From assembly GCA_029558435.1 (NCBI GenBank), contig JAKQEZ010000370.1, positions 1 through 5,150 on the forward strand: DNA of 5,150 nt, in the 5' to 3' direction. This document shows positions 1 through 5,150 of the stretch, piece by piece (position 1 is the stretch's first letter; each line of letters opens with the position of its first letter). A program made the position numbers and the translations under genes. Under the pieces are notes generated by a model that saw nothing but the letters and a program-made list of their open reading frames with translations, made no database searches and was not told the origin of the DNA. This stretch comes from Bacteroidota bacterium (GTDB lineage Bacteria > Bacteroidota > Bacteroidia > Flavobacteriales > Crocinitomicaceae).

Positions 1-234
1 TTTTTCTAATTTATGTAAATTGCTTCCAATCGTTATTTCTGCTTCGCCATCTAAAATCTGTACAATCGCATCAAAAGGTGTTTTATGCTCTGATAAACCT
101 TGTTCTTTGTCAAAAGAAAACAAGGTTAAATTTCCACCTTTAGCTTTAGTTACCTGTTTGCTGATAACGCCTCCGTCTGTGTATTCAATTGAATTTTCAA
201 GGTTGAATATCTTTTCTTTTTCAAATGTTGCCAT
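1..234 (-). CDS. Cupin-domain protein, N-terminal 78 residues (runs off left edge)
   Basis: The minus strand is open from an ATG at 234-232 to the window edge. It encodes MATFEKEKIFNLENSIEYTD followed by a beta-strand-rich segment. The stretch GLSEHKTPFDAIVQILDG (about residues 46-63) matches the first conserved motif of small single-domain cupins, where an H..H, then E or Q, then G pattern normally supplies metal ligands. Only His50 is present; the position of the second His is Thr52, so metal binding may be altered or rely on motif 2, which lies outside the window. Proteins of this type are usually about 110 residues, so roughly a third is missing. No enzymatic role can be assigned; such stand-alone cupins are often sensors or small-molecule binders. 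The gene is divergent from the ars operon with its own promoter, so it is probably not an ars gene. The start is supported by the N-terminal sequence and by the promoter about 35 bases upstream. Confidence 0.8.
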   Translation of the reverse strand, partial: MATFEKEKIFNLENSIEYTDGGVISKQVTKAKGGNLTLFSFDKEQGLSEHKTPFDAIVQILDGEAEITIGSNLHKLEK

Positions 235-268
235 ACTATTATTTTTAATGTTAGTTAGTATTCACTCA

Positions 269-299
269 CAAAAGTAGAACTAATATTTTGATTGTGCAA
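269..299 (-). promoter_or_regulatory. Bacteroidota-type promoter of the cupin gene
   Basis: Read on the minus strand, TTG (299-297) is followed after 20 bases by TACTTTTG (276-269). This is an exact match to the Bacteroidota sigma-A pattern of TTG at -33 and TAnnTTTG at -7. Transcription would begin near 262, giving a leader of roughly 28 bases before the ATG at 234. The match and spacing are seen directly; activity is inferred. Confidence 0.65.
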
Positions 300-463
300 T
301 TTTTTTCATTATTTTTATTTCCGAGCGATAATCAGTTTTTTGTAAAATTTGCAAAATTAGTTGCAACCCTACAAACGACCGTGCTAACATCAACAGACGG
401 ACATAAAACAGCCTGAACAAACTTTATTCCAACAATATATTTAAAAAAAAAACACGAAAATTA

Positions 464-494
464 TTTTACAATTAAAACCTTTATCGTAATATTG
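464..494 (+). promoter_or_regulatory. Probable arsR operon promoter
   Basis: TAATATTG at 487-494 matches the Bacteroidota -7 element TAnnTTTG with one mismatch. The expected -33 position, 20 bases upstream (464-466), reads TTT instead of TTG. A start near 501 would leave a leader of about 15 bases, AAATAAGTATAAAA, before the arsR ATG. That leader is A-rich with no Shine-Dalgarno sequence, as is usual in this phylum. The promoter looks weak and is buried in the palindrome at 487-502, which fits a repressed operon. Confidence 0.45.
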
Positions 495-502
495 CAATAT
501 TA
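487..502. promoter_or_regulatory. Putative ArsR operator, perfect 16-base palindrome
   Basis: TAATATTGCAATATTA is a perfect inverted repeat (TAATATTG / CAATATTA, no spacer) ending 13 bases before the arsR ATG. ArsR/SmtB-family repressors are dimers that bind AT-rich imperfect palindromes at their own promoters. The left half coincides with the likely -7 element, so binding would block RNA polymerase. The palindrome is seen directly; assignment to ArsR is inferred from its position. Confidence 0.6.
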
Positions 503-515
503 AATAAGTATAAAA

Positions 516-842
516 ATGGGTGCAACAAAAACAGACCACTTTACAGACCAACAAAATCAAATCGCAACTATTGCAAAAGCATTAGGACATCCTGCAAGAG
601 TGGCTATCATAGAGCATTTATTGAAAGTAAACGCTTGCATTTGCGGAGACATCGTAAATGAATTACCACTTGCTCAACCAACCGTTTCGCAACATCTGAA
701 AGAGCTTAAAAATGCAGGATTAATCAAAGGGAACATCGAAGGCAATGCGATTTGCTATTGTATTGATGAAAAAACTTTTGAAGTCCTTAAAAATTATTTT
801 TCAAAAATCATCACAACAGTTACCAAGCAAAACTGCTGTTAA
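516..842 (+). CDS. arsR: ArsR-family arsenite-responsive transcriptional repressor
   Basis: This 108-residue protein has the usual length and plan of ArsR/SmtB repressors. An N-terminal helix carries ALGHPARVAIIEHLL (about 22-36). The metalloid-binding alpha-3 segment follows with Cys41 and Cys43 (ACICGDIV), equivalent to the ELCVCDL motif of classical ArsR. The winged helix-turn-helix is LPLAQPTVSQHLKELKNAGL (50-69), then the wing. It would repress the operon and release DNA when As(III) or Sb(III) binds the cysteines. Further cysteines lie at 80 and 82 in the wing region and at the very end (NCC, 107-108); these could contribute ligands, since the third ligand varies between ArsR types. It is the first gene of the operon, with a palindrome directly upstream, which fits autoregulation. 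The gap to arsM is 28 bases. The ATG at 516 is well placed, with an A-rich leader and no competing in-frame start. Confidence 0.93.
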   Translation: MGATKTDHFTDQQNQIATIAKALGHPARVAIIEHLLKVNACICGDIVNELPLAQPTVSQHLKELKNAGLIKGNIEGNAICYCIDEKTFEVLKNYFSKIITTVTKQNCC

Positions 843-870
843 TCAATCACTAATTAATAATATAAATACA

Positions 871-1710
871 ATGCAAACAGAACAAGAAATCAAAGAAATG
901 GTAAAGCAAAAATACAGTGAAATTGCTTTACAAGACAAAGGAAGTAACGCTTCTTCCTGCTGTGGTGCAGGTAGTTGTAGCACCGAAGTATATAACATCA
1001 TGAGCGAAGAATACAACGAGCTGGATGGTTATAATCCCGATGCAGATTTAGGTTTGGGTTGTGGCTTGCCTACACAATTTGCCAAAATCAAAAAAGGCGA
1101 TACCGTTATTGATTTAGGAAGCGGAGCGGGTAATGATTGTTTCGTTGCCAGAGCAGAAACAGGCGAAACTGGAAAAGTTATCGGAATTGATTTTACAGAA
1201 GCGATGATTGATAAAGCTCGGCAAAATGCAGAAAAATTGGGTTTTAATAATGTTGAATTTAGACAAGGTGATATTGAAAATATGCCTGTAGCCGCGAATA
1301 CGGCAGATGTCATTGTGAGCAATTGTGTCTTAAACCTTGTACCGAATAAACAAGCGGTTTTTGCCGAAATGTTCCGCGTATTAAAACCAGGCGGACATTT
1401 CAGTATTTCAGATATTGTTTTAACAGGAGAACTACCCGAAAAAATTAAAAATGCGGCTGAAATGTATGCAGGATGTGTGGCAAGTGCGATTGATAAAGAA
1501 GAATATTTGAGCTTTGTAAGCAAAGTTGGATTTGCAAATATGATTATTCAAAAAGACAAACCGATTATTGTTCCTGACGATATTTTGAAGGATTATCTAA
1601 ATGAAGAAGAAATTACGCAATACAAAGCAAACGATACGGTAATTAGAAGCATAACGGTTTATGCCGAAAAGCCAGCGGATTGTTGTTCACCAAGTTCGAA
1701 ATGTTGCTAA
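871..1710 (+). CDS. arsM: Arsenite S-adenosylmethionine methyltransferase ArsM
   Basis: ArsM (279 residues) transfers methyl groups from S-adenosylmethionine to As(III) in the cytoplasm, giving methylated and sometimes volatile arsenicals. The class I methyltransferase fold is clear: motif I DLGSGAGNDCF (81-91), acidic Asp108 after beta-2 (VIGIDFTEAM), GDIENMP (133-139) and the post-motif LKPGG (171-175). Cysteines match the ArsM pattern: GLGCG (Cys64), SNCVLNL (Cys152) and AGCVASA (Cys202); the last two correspond to the arsenic-binding pair of characterised ArsM enzymes. There are extra cysteine clusters near the N-terminus (CCGAGSC, 30-36) and at the C-terminus (Cys271, 272, 278, 279). The frame is also open upstream from an ATG at 745, but that start would overlap arsR by 98 bases. 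The ATG at 871 gives the usual N-terminus (MQTEQEIKEMVKQKYSEIA) and lies 28 bases after arsR, so it is chosen. The osmC-like gene follows after 10 bases. Confidence 0.93.
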   Translation: MQTEQEIKEMVKQKYSEIALQDKGSNASSCCGAGSCSTEVYNIMSEEYNELDGYNPDADLGLGCGLPTQFAKIKKGDTVIDLGSGAGNDCFVARAETGETGKVIGIDFTEAMIDKARQNAEKLGFNNVEFRQGDIENMPVAANTADVIVSNCVLNLVPNKQAVFAEMFRVLKPGGHFSISDIVLTGELPEKIKNAAEMYAGCVASAIDKEEYLSFVSKVGFANMIIQKDKPIIVPDDILKDYLNEEEITQYKANDTVIRSITVYAEKPADCCSPSSKCC

Positions 1711-1720
1711 AAAAATAATT

Positions 1721-2134
1721 ATGGAATATCAAATTAAGGCTTCATCTGTTTCAACAAAAGATGCGATACTACAAATAAAGCAAAATGAGATAGCTTTTGG
1801 AACGACTTCAAATTCAGCAGAAATTTTACCTAATCCTGCCGAACTTTTTTTAGGAGCTTTTGCTGCGTGTATGCTAAAAAATGTAGAACGATTTTCTGCT
1901 ATGATGAATTTCACTTATGCAAAAGCCGTAGTAAATGTGTCCGCTATTCGCACGGAAAAACCTGTGAAAATGGATAATATAAATTACAAGTTAATTATTT
2001 ACAGTGCTGATGAAAATATAAATACCGTATTGCTAAAGAAGAATATTGAAAAATTTGGCACAATCTACAATACCGTAAAGTTATCGTGCACTATAAATGG
2101 AGAAATTATTCAAGTAAAAAACGATGAATATTAA
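1721..2134 (+). CDS. OsmC/Ohr-family protein within the ars operon
   Basis: This 137-residue protein has the two signature regions of the OsmC/Ohr family. [19 protein letters not shown] (38-56) is the central helix with the first cysteine (Cys50), and [11 protein letters not shown] (119-129) carries the second (Cys123). The spacing and length (family about 135-150 residues) suit a thiol-dependent peroxidase of the dimeric OsmC fold, in which the first cysteine attacks hydroperoxide and the second resolves it. The substrate cannot be told from sequence; many family members are uncharacterised. The frame is open back to an ATG at 1661 inside arsM, but the ATG at 1721, 10 bases after the arsM stop, gives the normal family N-terminus and is preferred. 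Its 3' end overlaps or abuts acr3, so it is surely co-transcribed. A role in protecting against peroxide or thiol damage during arsenic stress, or in dealing with thiol-bound or methylated arsenic, is inferred from position only. Confidence 0.82.
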   Translation: MEYQIKASSVSTKDAILQIKQNEIAFGTTSNSAEILPNPAELFLGAFAACMLKNVERFSAMMNFTYAKAVVNVSAIRTEKPVKMDNINYKLIIYSADENINTVLLKKNIEKFGTIYNTVKLSCTINGEIIQVKNDEY

Positions 2135-3158
2135 AATGAAGTTCTTAGACCGTTATCTGACGGTCTGGATATTTTTAGCAATGGCAATTGGTGTTGGTTT
2201 GGGATATTTTTTTCCAAATATTCCTACTAATATCAATGCCGTTTCAATCGGAACAACTAATATTCCATTGGCAATCGGATTAATTTTAATGATGTATCCA
2301 CCATTAGCAAAAGTGGATTATTCCTTATTGCCCAAAGCGTTACAAGATAGAAAAGTAATTGCCATTTCGTTGTTACTCAATTGGGTAATCGGTACTTTGT
2401 TGATGTTCGGATTAGCCGTTTTGTGTTTGCGAAACGAACCTGAATATATGACAGGACTTATCTTGATTGGCTTGGCAAGATGTATCGCAATGGTTATAGT
2501 TTGGAGTGATTTAGCCAAAGCGAACAGAGAATACACCGCTTTACTTGTTGCTTTGAATAGTATTTTTCAAGTTCTATCGTATAGCTTTTTTGTTTGGTTT
2601 TTCATCAATGTTTTGCCTAAATATTTAGGTTTGGGCAATTTTGATGTAAGTGTTTCAATGAGTGCGGTTACCGAAAGCGTATTGATATATTTGGGTATTC
2701 CGTTTTTAGCTGGTTTTCTTACCCGATATATTCTGATAAAACAAAAAGGAAAAGATTGGTATAATCATAAATTTGTTCCGAAGATTTCGCCTATAACACT
2801 GATTGCACTTTTGTTGACAATCGTATTAATGTTCAGCTTAAAAGGGAATAAAATTGTAGAATTACCTTTTGATGTAATTAAGATAGCCGTTCCTTTAATC
2901 ATCTATTTTGTACTGATATTTTTTGTTAGTTTTTTCATCAATAAAGCAATGAAAATCCCTTACGACAAAAATGCTTCCATCGCATTTACAGCCACAGGCA
3001 ACAATTTTGAATTGGCAATTGCTGTTGCTATTGCGGTTTTTGGTATCAACTCACCACAGGCATTTGTAGGCGTTATCGGACCATTGGTAGAAGTTCCAGT
3101 TCTAATTTTATTGGTTAAGATTAGTTTATTTCTAAAACAAAAATATTATACAAAATGA
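2124..3158 (+). CDS. acr3: ACR3-type arsenite efflux transporter
   Basis: This 344-residue inner-membrane protein belongs to the ACR3 arsenite permeases of the BART superfamily, often labelled arsB in annotations but unrelated to E. coli ArsB. About ten hydrophobic segments are visible, starting with [20 protein letters not shown] (12-31) and ending with [17 protein letters not shown] (321-337). The family residues are present: Cys120 in [12 protein letters not shown] (TM4), the cysteine essential in characterised ACR3 proteins, and Glu296 in [17 protein letters not shown] (TM9). It exports As(III), and in some homologues Sb(III), driven by the proton gradient. Two starts are possible. ATG 2124 overlaps the previous gene by 11 bases and gives [15 protein letters not shown] 2136, one base after the previous stop, gives MKFLDRYL. 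Either suits the family, and translational coupling is likely. The 3' end overlaps arsC by ATGA. Confidence 0.94.
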   Translation: MNIKMKFLDRYLTVWIFLAMAIGVGLGYFFPNIPTNINAVSIGTTNIPLAIGLILMMYPPLAKVDYSLLPKALQDRKVIAISLLLNWVIGTLLMFGLAVLCLRNEPEYMTGLILIGLARCIAMVIVWSDLAKANREYTALLVALNSIFQVLSYSFFVWFFINVLPKYLGLGNFDVSVSMSAVTESVLIYLGIPFLAGFLTRYILIKQKGKDWYNHKFVPKISPITLIALLLTIVLMFSLKGNKIVELPFDVIKIAVPLIIYFVLIFFVSFFINKAMKIPYDKNASIAFTATGNNFELAIAVAIAVFGINSPQAFVGVIGPLVEVPVLILLVKISLFLKQKYYTK

Positions 3159-3571
3159 CAAAGAAAATTTTAGTGCTTTGCACAGGAAACAGTTGCAGAA
3201 GCCAAATTGCAGAAGGTTATTTACGCTATTTTGCAGGTAAAAAAGCAGACGTTTACAGTTCAGGTGTGGAAACGCACGGAGTAAACCCAAAAGCAATTGT
3301 CACAATGCAAGAAGACGGCATTGACATTTCTAATCACACCTCAAACAATATTGACGAATACCGAAATATAGATTTTGATTTTGTAATTACAGTTTGCGAC
3401 AATGCAAAAGAGCGTTGTCCATTCTTTCCAACCAAAGCAAAAAAGTTTCATCAAAACTTTCCCGACCCTGCAAAATCGATAGGAACAGACGAAGAAATTA
3501 GTGAAGAATTTAGAAAAGTCAGGCAGTTAATAAAGGAGTATTGTAAACAGTTTGTTGCAGATAATTTATAG
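3155..3571 (+). CDS. arsC: Thioredoxin-coupled arsenate reductase ArsC (LMW-PTP type)
   Basis: This 138-residue cytoplasmic enzyme reduces As(V) to As(III), supplying the substrate for ACR3 export and ArsM methylation. It has the low-molecular-weight tyrosine phosphatase fold. The P-loop CTGNSCRS holds Cys9 and Arg15 (CX5R). The redox helix [10 protein letters not shown] holds Cys81 and Cys88, and the DP motif FPDPAK holds Asp104. Cys9, Cys81 and Cys88 line up with the Cys10/Cys82/Cys89 relay of Staphylococcus aureus pI258 ArsC, so it should be recycled by thioredoxin rather than by glutaredoxin as in E. coli ArsC. No thioredoxin gene is present in the window. Length is standard. Its ATG overlaps the acr3 stop (ATGA), which suggests translational coupling. 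It is the last gene of the operon, with a hairpin terminator about 45 bases downstream. Confidence 0.95.
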   Translation: MTKKILVLCTGNSCRSQIAEGYLRYFAGKKADVYSSGVETHGVNPKAIVTMQEDGIDISNHTSNNIDEYRNIDFDFVITVCDNAKERCPFFPTKAKKFHQNFPDPAKSIGTDEEISEEFRKVRQLIKEYCKQFVADNL

Positions 3572-3603
3572 GTAGAAGTAAAGTTTAATAACTGATACAT
3601 TAT

Positions 3604-3658
3604 TTTGAAAAGTACAGGTGTGTTTACCTGCATGATGATGCAATCACCTTTTTTCAAA
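3604..3658 (+). terminator. Probable terminator of the ars operon (branched inverted repeat)
   Basis: AGGTG (3616-3620) pairs with CACCT (3645-3649), enclosing a smaller hairpin TGCAT-GATG-ATGCA (3629-3642), and a run of T follows to 3654. An outer pair, TTTGAAAA (3604-3611) with TTTTCAAA (3651-3658), extends the structure. On the minus strand the A run at 3608-3611 becomes T, so it may work in both directions. An alternative hairpin, CAGGT/ACCTG (3615-3619 and 3626-3630), would compete with the main stem. It begins about 30 bases after arsC. Pairing is seen; function is inferred. Confidence 0.6.
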
Positions 3659-3687
3659 TTATGCAAATATGAGAACATTCACAAATT

Positions 3688-3766
3688 GTCCGTAGGACTA
3701 TATTTGGTTATCCATAGGCGACAGCCTGTGGAAGAAGGGTTAACATACAACACAGCCCGTAGGGCT
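3688..3766. repeat. REP-like cluster of three short hairpins with CCGTAGG cores
   Basis: Three palindromes lie in 79 bases: GTCC-GTA-GGAC (3688-3698); TCCATAGGC-GACA-GCCTGTGGA (3711-3732, a 9-base stem with one G-T pair); and AGCCC-GTA-GGGCT (3754-3766). The first and third share the core CCGTAGG (3690-3696 and 3757-3763), and the left arm of the middle one, CCATAGG (3712-3718), differs from it by one base. GC-rich mini-hairpins in an AT-rich gap after convergent genes are typical of dispersed REP-type elements. I cannot confirm other copies from this window. Confidence 0.55.
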
Positions 3767-3784
3767 AAACAAAATCAATCTGTC

Positions 3785-3805
3785 AAAAAATACTGCTCGT
3801 CAGTA
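3785..3805 (-). terminator. Probable terminator of the P-type ATPase gene
   Basis: On the minus strand TACTG (3805-3801), loop ACGAG and CAGTA (3795-3791) form a 5-base-pair hairpin followed at once by six T (3790-3785). It lies 50 bases beyond the ATPase stop codon. The stem is short, so strength is uncertain, but the position and the T run fit intrinsic termination. Confidence 0.5.
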
Positions 3806-3854
3806 CCCATTCTTAAATTCAATCTCCAAACTTATTTTCACTATTCCGATTGCA

Positions 3855-5150
3855 TTACTTTTTATTAGAATTTCTTTTTCCCCATTTATACACCTCAAAC
3901 CACAATACCGATACCATTGCTATCAAAATTGCAATCCCTAAATCCTTTAAATTTAAACTGCTTATATGAAAGAATTTTGAAAATACTGGTATGTATAAAA
4001 TGGCAAATAGCAAAACTAAAGTTGCTCCTATTATCAATGGAAACAGGGTGTTTTTGTTTTTAAAACTTTCAAAAAGACTATAAGTAAAAGAACGGTTGGT
4101 TAGACTTAAAAACACATTGGAAAAGATGAGTGTGGTGAAAACCATCGCTCTTGTCGTTTCTTCGCTTGCTCCATTTTGAACAACCAATTGATAGGCGAAC
4201 AATACGCCAGCAGTTATCATCAATCCTTGAATGATGCTAATGCTTAATTCACTCCAATTCAAAAAGGTTTCTGTCATCTTTCGTGGCTTTTGCTGCATGG
4301 CATTCTTTTCTATCGGTTCATTTTCATAGACGATTGAGCATGTTGGACCCATTATTAATTCTAAAAATATCACATGTACCGGTGTGAAAATATTGGGATA
4401 AATCCAACCTAAAAACAAAGGCAGAGAAACTGTCAAGATGATTGGAATATGAATGGAAATAATATACTGAATGGCTTTTTTGATATTGGTATAAATTCTT
4501 CTGCCTGCTTCTATTCCTAGAATGAGTTTGTCCAAATCATCGTTGGTAATGACCAAAGCTGCTGCTGCTTTGGCTATTTCTGTTCCTTTATTGCCCATTG
4601 CCACGCCAATATGAGCGGCTTTGAGTGCCGGAGCATCATTCACACCATCTCCCAACATTGCCACAACTTCTCCCGATTGTTTTAAGGCATTCACCACAGA
4701 CAGTTTAGCCTCGGGAAACATACGGGTAAATAAGGTGGTTTCGTTTGAAAGTGCCATCAGTTCGGCTTCTGATTGATGCGTTATTTCAGAACCATTTACA
4801 GCAGGGCTATTATTTTTGACACCGGCTTGTTGGGCAATGGCATTTGTAGTATCGGCATTGTCACCGGTAATTACTTTTACTTTTATTCCGGCATCGTATA
4901 TTTTATTGAAAACCTGTTGAATGTTTTGTTTTGGTGGGTCGTAAAACACAGTAAACCCAAGAAAATCGTAGTTAAACTCCTGTTGTTTTTCAGGAAAATC
5001 ATTTCCTTTAAAATCGCATTTGGCAACGCCCAATACCCGGTAACCTTTTTTGCCGAAATCCCGGATATGTTGTCGAAGATTTTCTTTTTCATCTTCAGAA
5101 AGCTGAGCAACTTCAAGAATAGCTTCCGGTGCACCTTTGGCAGCGATAAT
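3855..5150 (-). CDS. P-type cation-transporting ATPase, C-terminal 431 residues (N-terminus off right edge)
   Basis: The minus strand is open from the window edge to the TAA at 3857-3855. The frame continues past 5033, where the codon is TTG inside the protein (RVLGVAKC), so no start lies in the window. Visible landmarks, numbered from the edge: KGAPE (5-9) of the nucleotide-binding domain, DPPK (71-74), TGDN (95-98), FTRMFPEAK (141-149) and the hinge LGDGVNDAP (166-174). About six membrane segments follow: roughly 230-248, 258-276, 301-322, 336-351, 370-389 and 402-421. The missing part would hold the first membrane helices, the actuator domain and the DKTGT phosphorylation site. The six C-terminal helices place it with P2-type pumps (the Ca/Na/K-type group), not with heavy-metal P1B pumps. 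Residues usually used for calcium in TM5 and TM6 appear replaced, so the ion is unknown. It converges on the ars operon and is a separate transcription unit. An arsenic role is not indicated. Confidence 0.9.
   Translation of the reverse strand: MIAAKGAPEAILEVAQLSEDEKENLRQHIRDFGKKGYRVLGVAKCDFKGNDFPEKQQEFNYDFLGFTVFYDPPKQNIQQVFNKIYDAGIKVKVITGDNADTTNAIAQQAGVKNNSPAVNGSEITHQSEAELMALSNETTLFTRMFPEAKLSVVNALKQSGEVVAMLGDGVNDAPALKAAHIGVAMGNKGTEIAKAAAALVITNDDLDKLILGIEAGRRIYTNIKKAIQYIISIHIPIILTVSLPLFLGWIYPNIFTPVHVIFLELIMGPTCSIVYENEPIEKNAMQQKPRKMTETFLNWSELSISIIQGLMITAGVLFAYQLVVQNGASEETTRAMVFTTLIFSNVFLSLTNRSFTYSLFESFKNKNTLFPLIIGATLVLLFAILYIPVFSKFFHISSLNLKDLGIAILIAMVSVLWFEVYKWGKRNSNKK

Larger units (their letters stand above)
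235..515. other. Divergent intergenic region between cupin gene and arsR
   Basis: This 281-base region has no coding potential that I can support on either strand. It holds the minus-strand cupin promoter at its left end and the arsR promoter and operator at its right end. The middle (about 301-460) is AT-rich with runs of T and A. A less AT-rich patch at 361-420 shows no repeat, RNA gene or recognisable site beyond a 4-base CCGT/ACGG inverted repeat. Confidence 0.7.
3572..3854. other. Convergent intergenic region, no gene
   Basis: This 283-base region lies between the 3' ends of arsC and the ATPase gene. It carries two candidate terminators, one for each flanking gene, and between them a cluster of three short hairpins. 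An 87-codon plus-strand open frame at 3605-3868 runs through all three structures, resembles no protein family and enters the ATPase gene on the opposite strand, so I do not call it a gene. The remaining 3806-3854 is plain AT-rich sequence. Confidence 0.75.

Noticed and set aside
20..277. Plus-strand open frame of 85 codons
   Set aside because: It lies opposite the cupin gene, runs through that gene's promoter and resembles no protein family.
291..300. ATTGTGCAAT in the cupin promoter as a second ArsR half-site pair
   Set aside because: It shares ATTG and CAAT halves with the arsR palindrome but has a 2-base spacer and no matching flanks; in AT-rich DNA this is easily chance.
341..366. Imperfect palindrome AAATTTGCAAAATT and a nearby TTGCAA as extra operator copies
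   Set aside because: Short, imperfect, AT-rich and far upstream of the arsR promoter; no convincing similarity to the 487-502 palindrome beyond the TTGCAA centre.
235..515. CRISPR array, tRNA or riboswitch in the divergent intergenic region
   Set aside because: No regular direct repeats, cloverleaf or known aptamer-like conserved pattern could be seen.
745..870. 42-codon N-terminal extension of ArsM starting inside arsR
   Set aside because: It overlaps arsR by 98 bases in another frame, and the extension (lysine- and serine-rich) does not resemble an ArsM N-terminus; the ATG at 871 is well placed.
1661..1720. 20-codon N-terminal extension of the OsmC-like protein inside arsM
   Set aside because: It overlaps the end of arsM, and the ATG at 1721 yields the normal family N-terminus and spacing.
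3605..3868. Plus-strand open frame of 87 codons after arsC
   Set aside because: It reads through two terminators and the hairpin cluster and ends inside the ATPase gene on the other strand; its composition is unlike a protein.
5031..5033. TTG as the start codon of the ATPase
   Set aside because: The same frame continues upstream to the window edge and encodes the conserved KGAPE motif, so this codon is internal.
4883..5134. Minus-strand open frame of 83 codons near the right edge
   Set aside because: It is a shifted-frame shadow of the ATPase gene, whose own frame contains KGAPE, DPP and TGDN motifs.

Overview
This window reads as part of a Bacteroidota chromosome or accessory region. The DNA is AT-rich, start codons are preceded by A-rich leaders with no Shine-Dalgarno sequence, one promoter fits the Bacteroidota TTG / TAnnTTTG pattern, and the proteins resemble Bacteroidota types. 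The placement rests on these signs only; no database search was possible.

Layout. At the left edge is the first 78 codons of a small cupin gene on the minus strand (234 down to 1). A 281-base divergent intergenic region follows, carrying the cupin promoter and, just before the next gene, a perfect 16-base palindrome at 487-502. The centre (516-3571) is a compact five-gene arsenic-resistance operon on the plus strand: arsR repressor, arsM arsenite methyltransferase, an OsmC-family thiol protein, an ACR3-type arsenite exporter and a thioredoxin-coupled arsC arsenate reductase. The gaps are 28 and 10 bases, then an 11-base overlap (or a 1-base gap if the second ATG of acr3 is used), then a 4-base ATGA overlap. 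From 3572 to 3854 there is no credible gene: a hairpin terminator for the ars operon, a cluster of three short hairpins that looks like a REP-type palindromic repeat, and a terminator for the opposing gene. From 3855 to the right edge, on the minus strand, is the C-terminal 431 residues of a P-type cation-transporting ATPase whose N-terminal part lies outside the window.

How the genes work together. ArsR would repress its own operon by binding the palindrome, which overlaps the likely -7 promoter element, and would let go when arsenite or antimonite binds its cysteines. ArsC reduces arsenate to arsenite, ACR3 exports the arsenite, and ArsM methylates part of it with S-adenosylmethionine. The OsmC-family protein is the unusual member. 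It keeps both family cysteines and is tightly packed between arsM and acr3, so a role in peroxide or thiol repair during arsenic stress, or in handling methylated arsenicals, is plausible but inferred. The cupin and the ATPase are separate transcription units with no demonstrated arsenic role.

Nothing here amounts to a clearly new system. The points most worth following up are the OsmC member of the operon, the operator palindrome, the CCGTAGG hairpin cluster, and the non-canonical ion-site residues of the ATPase.
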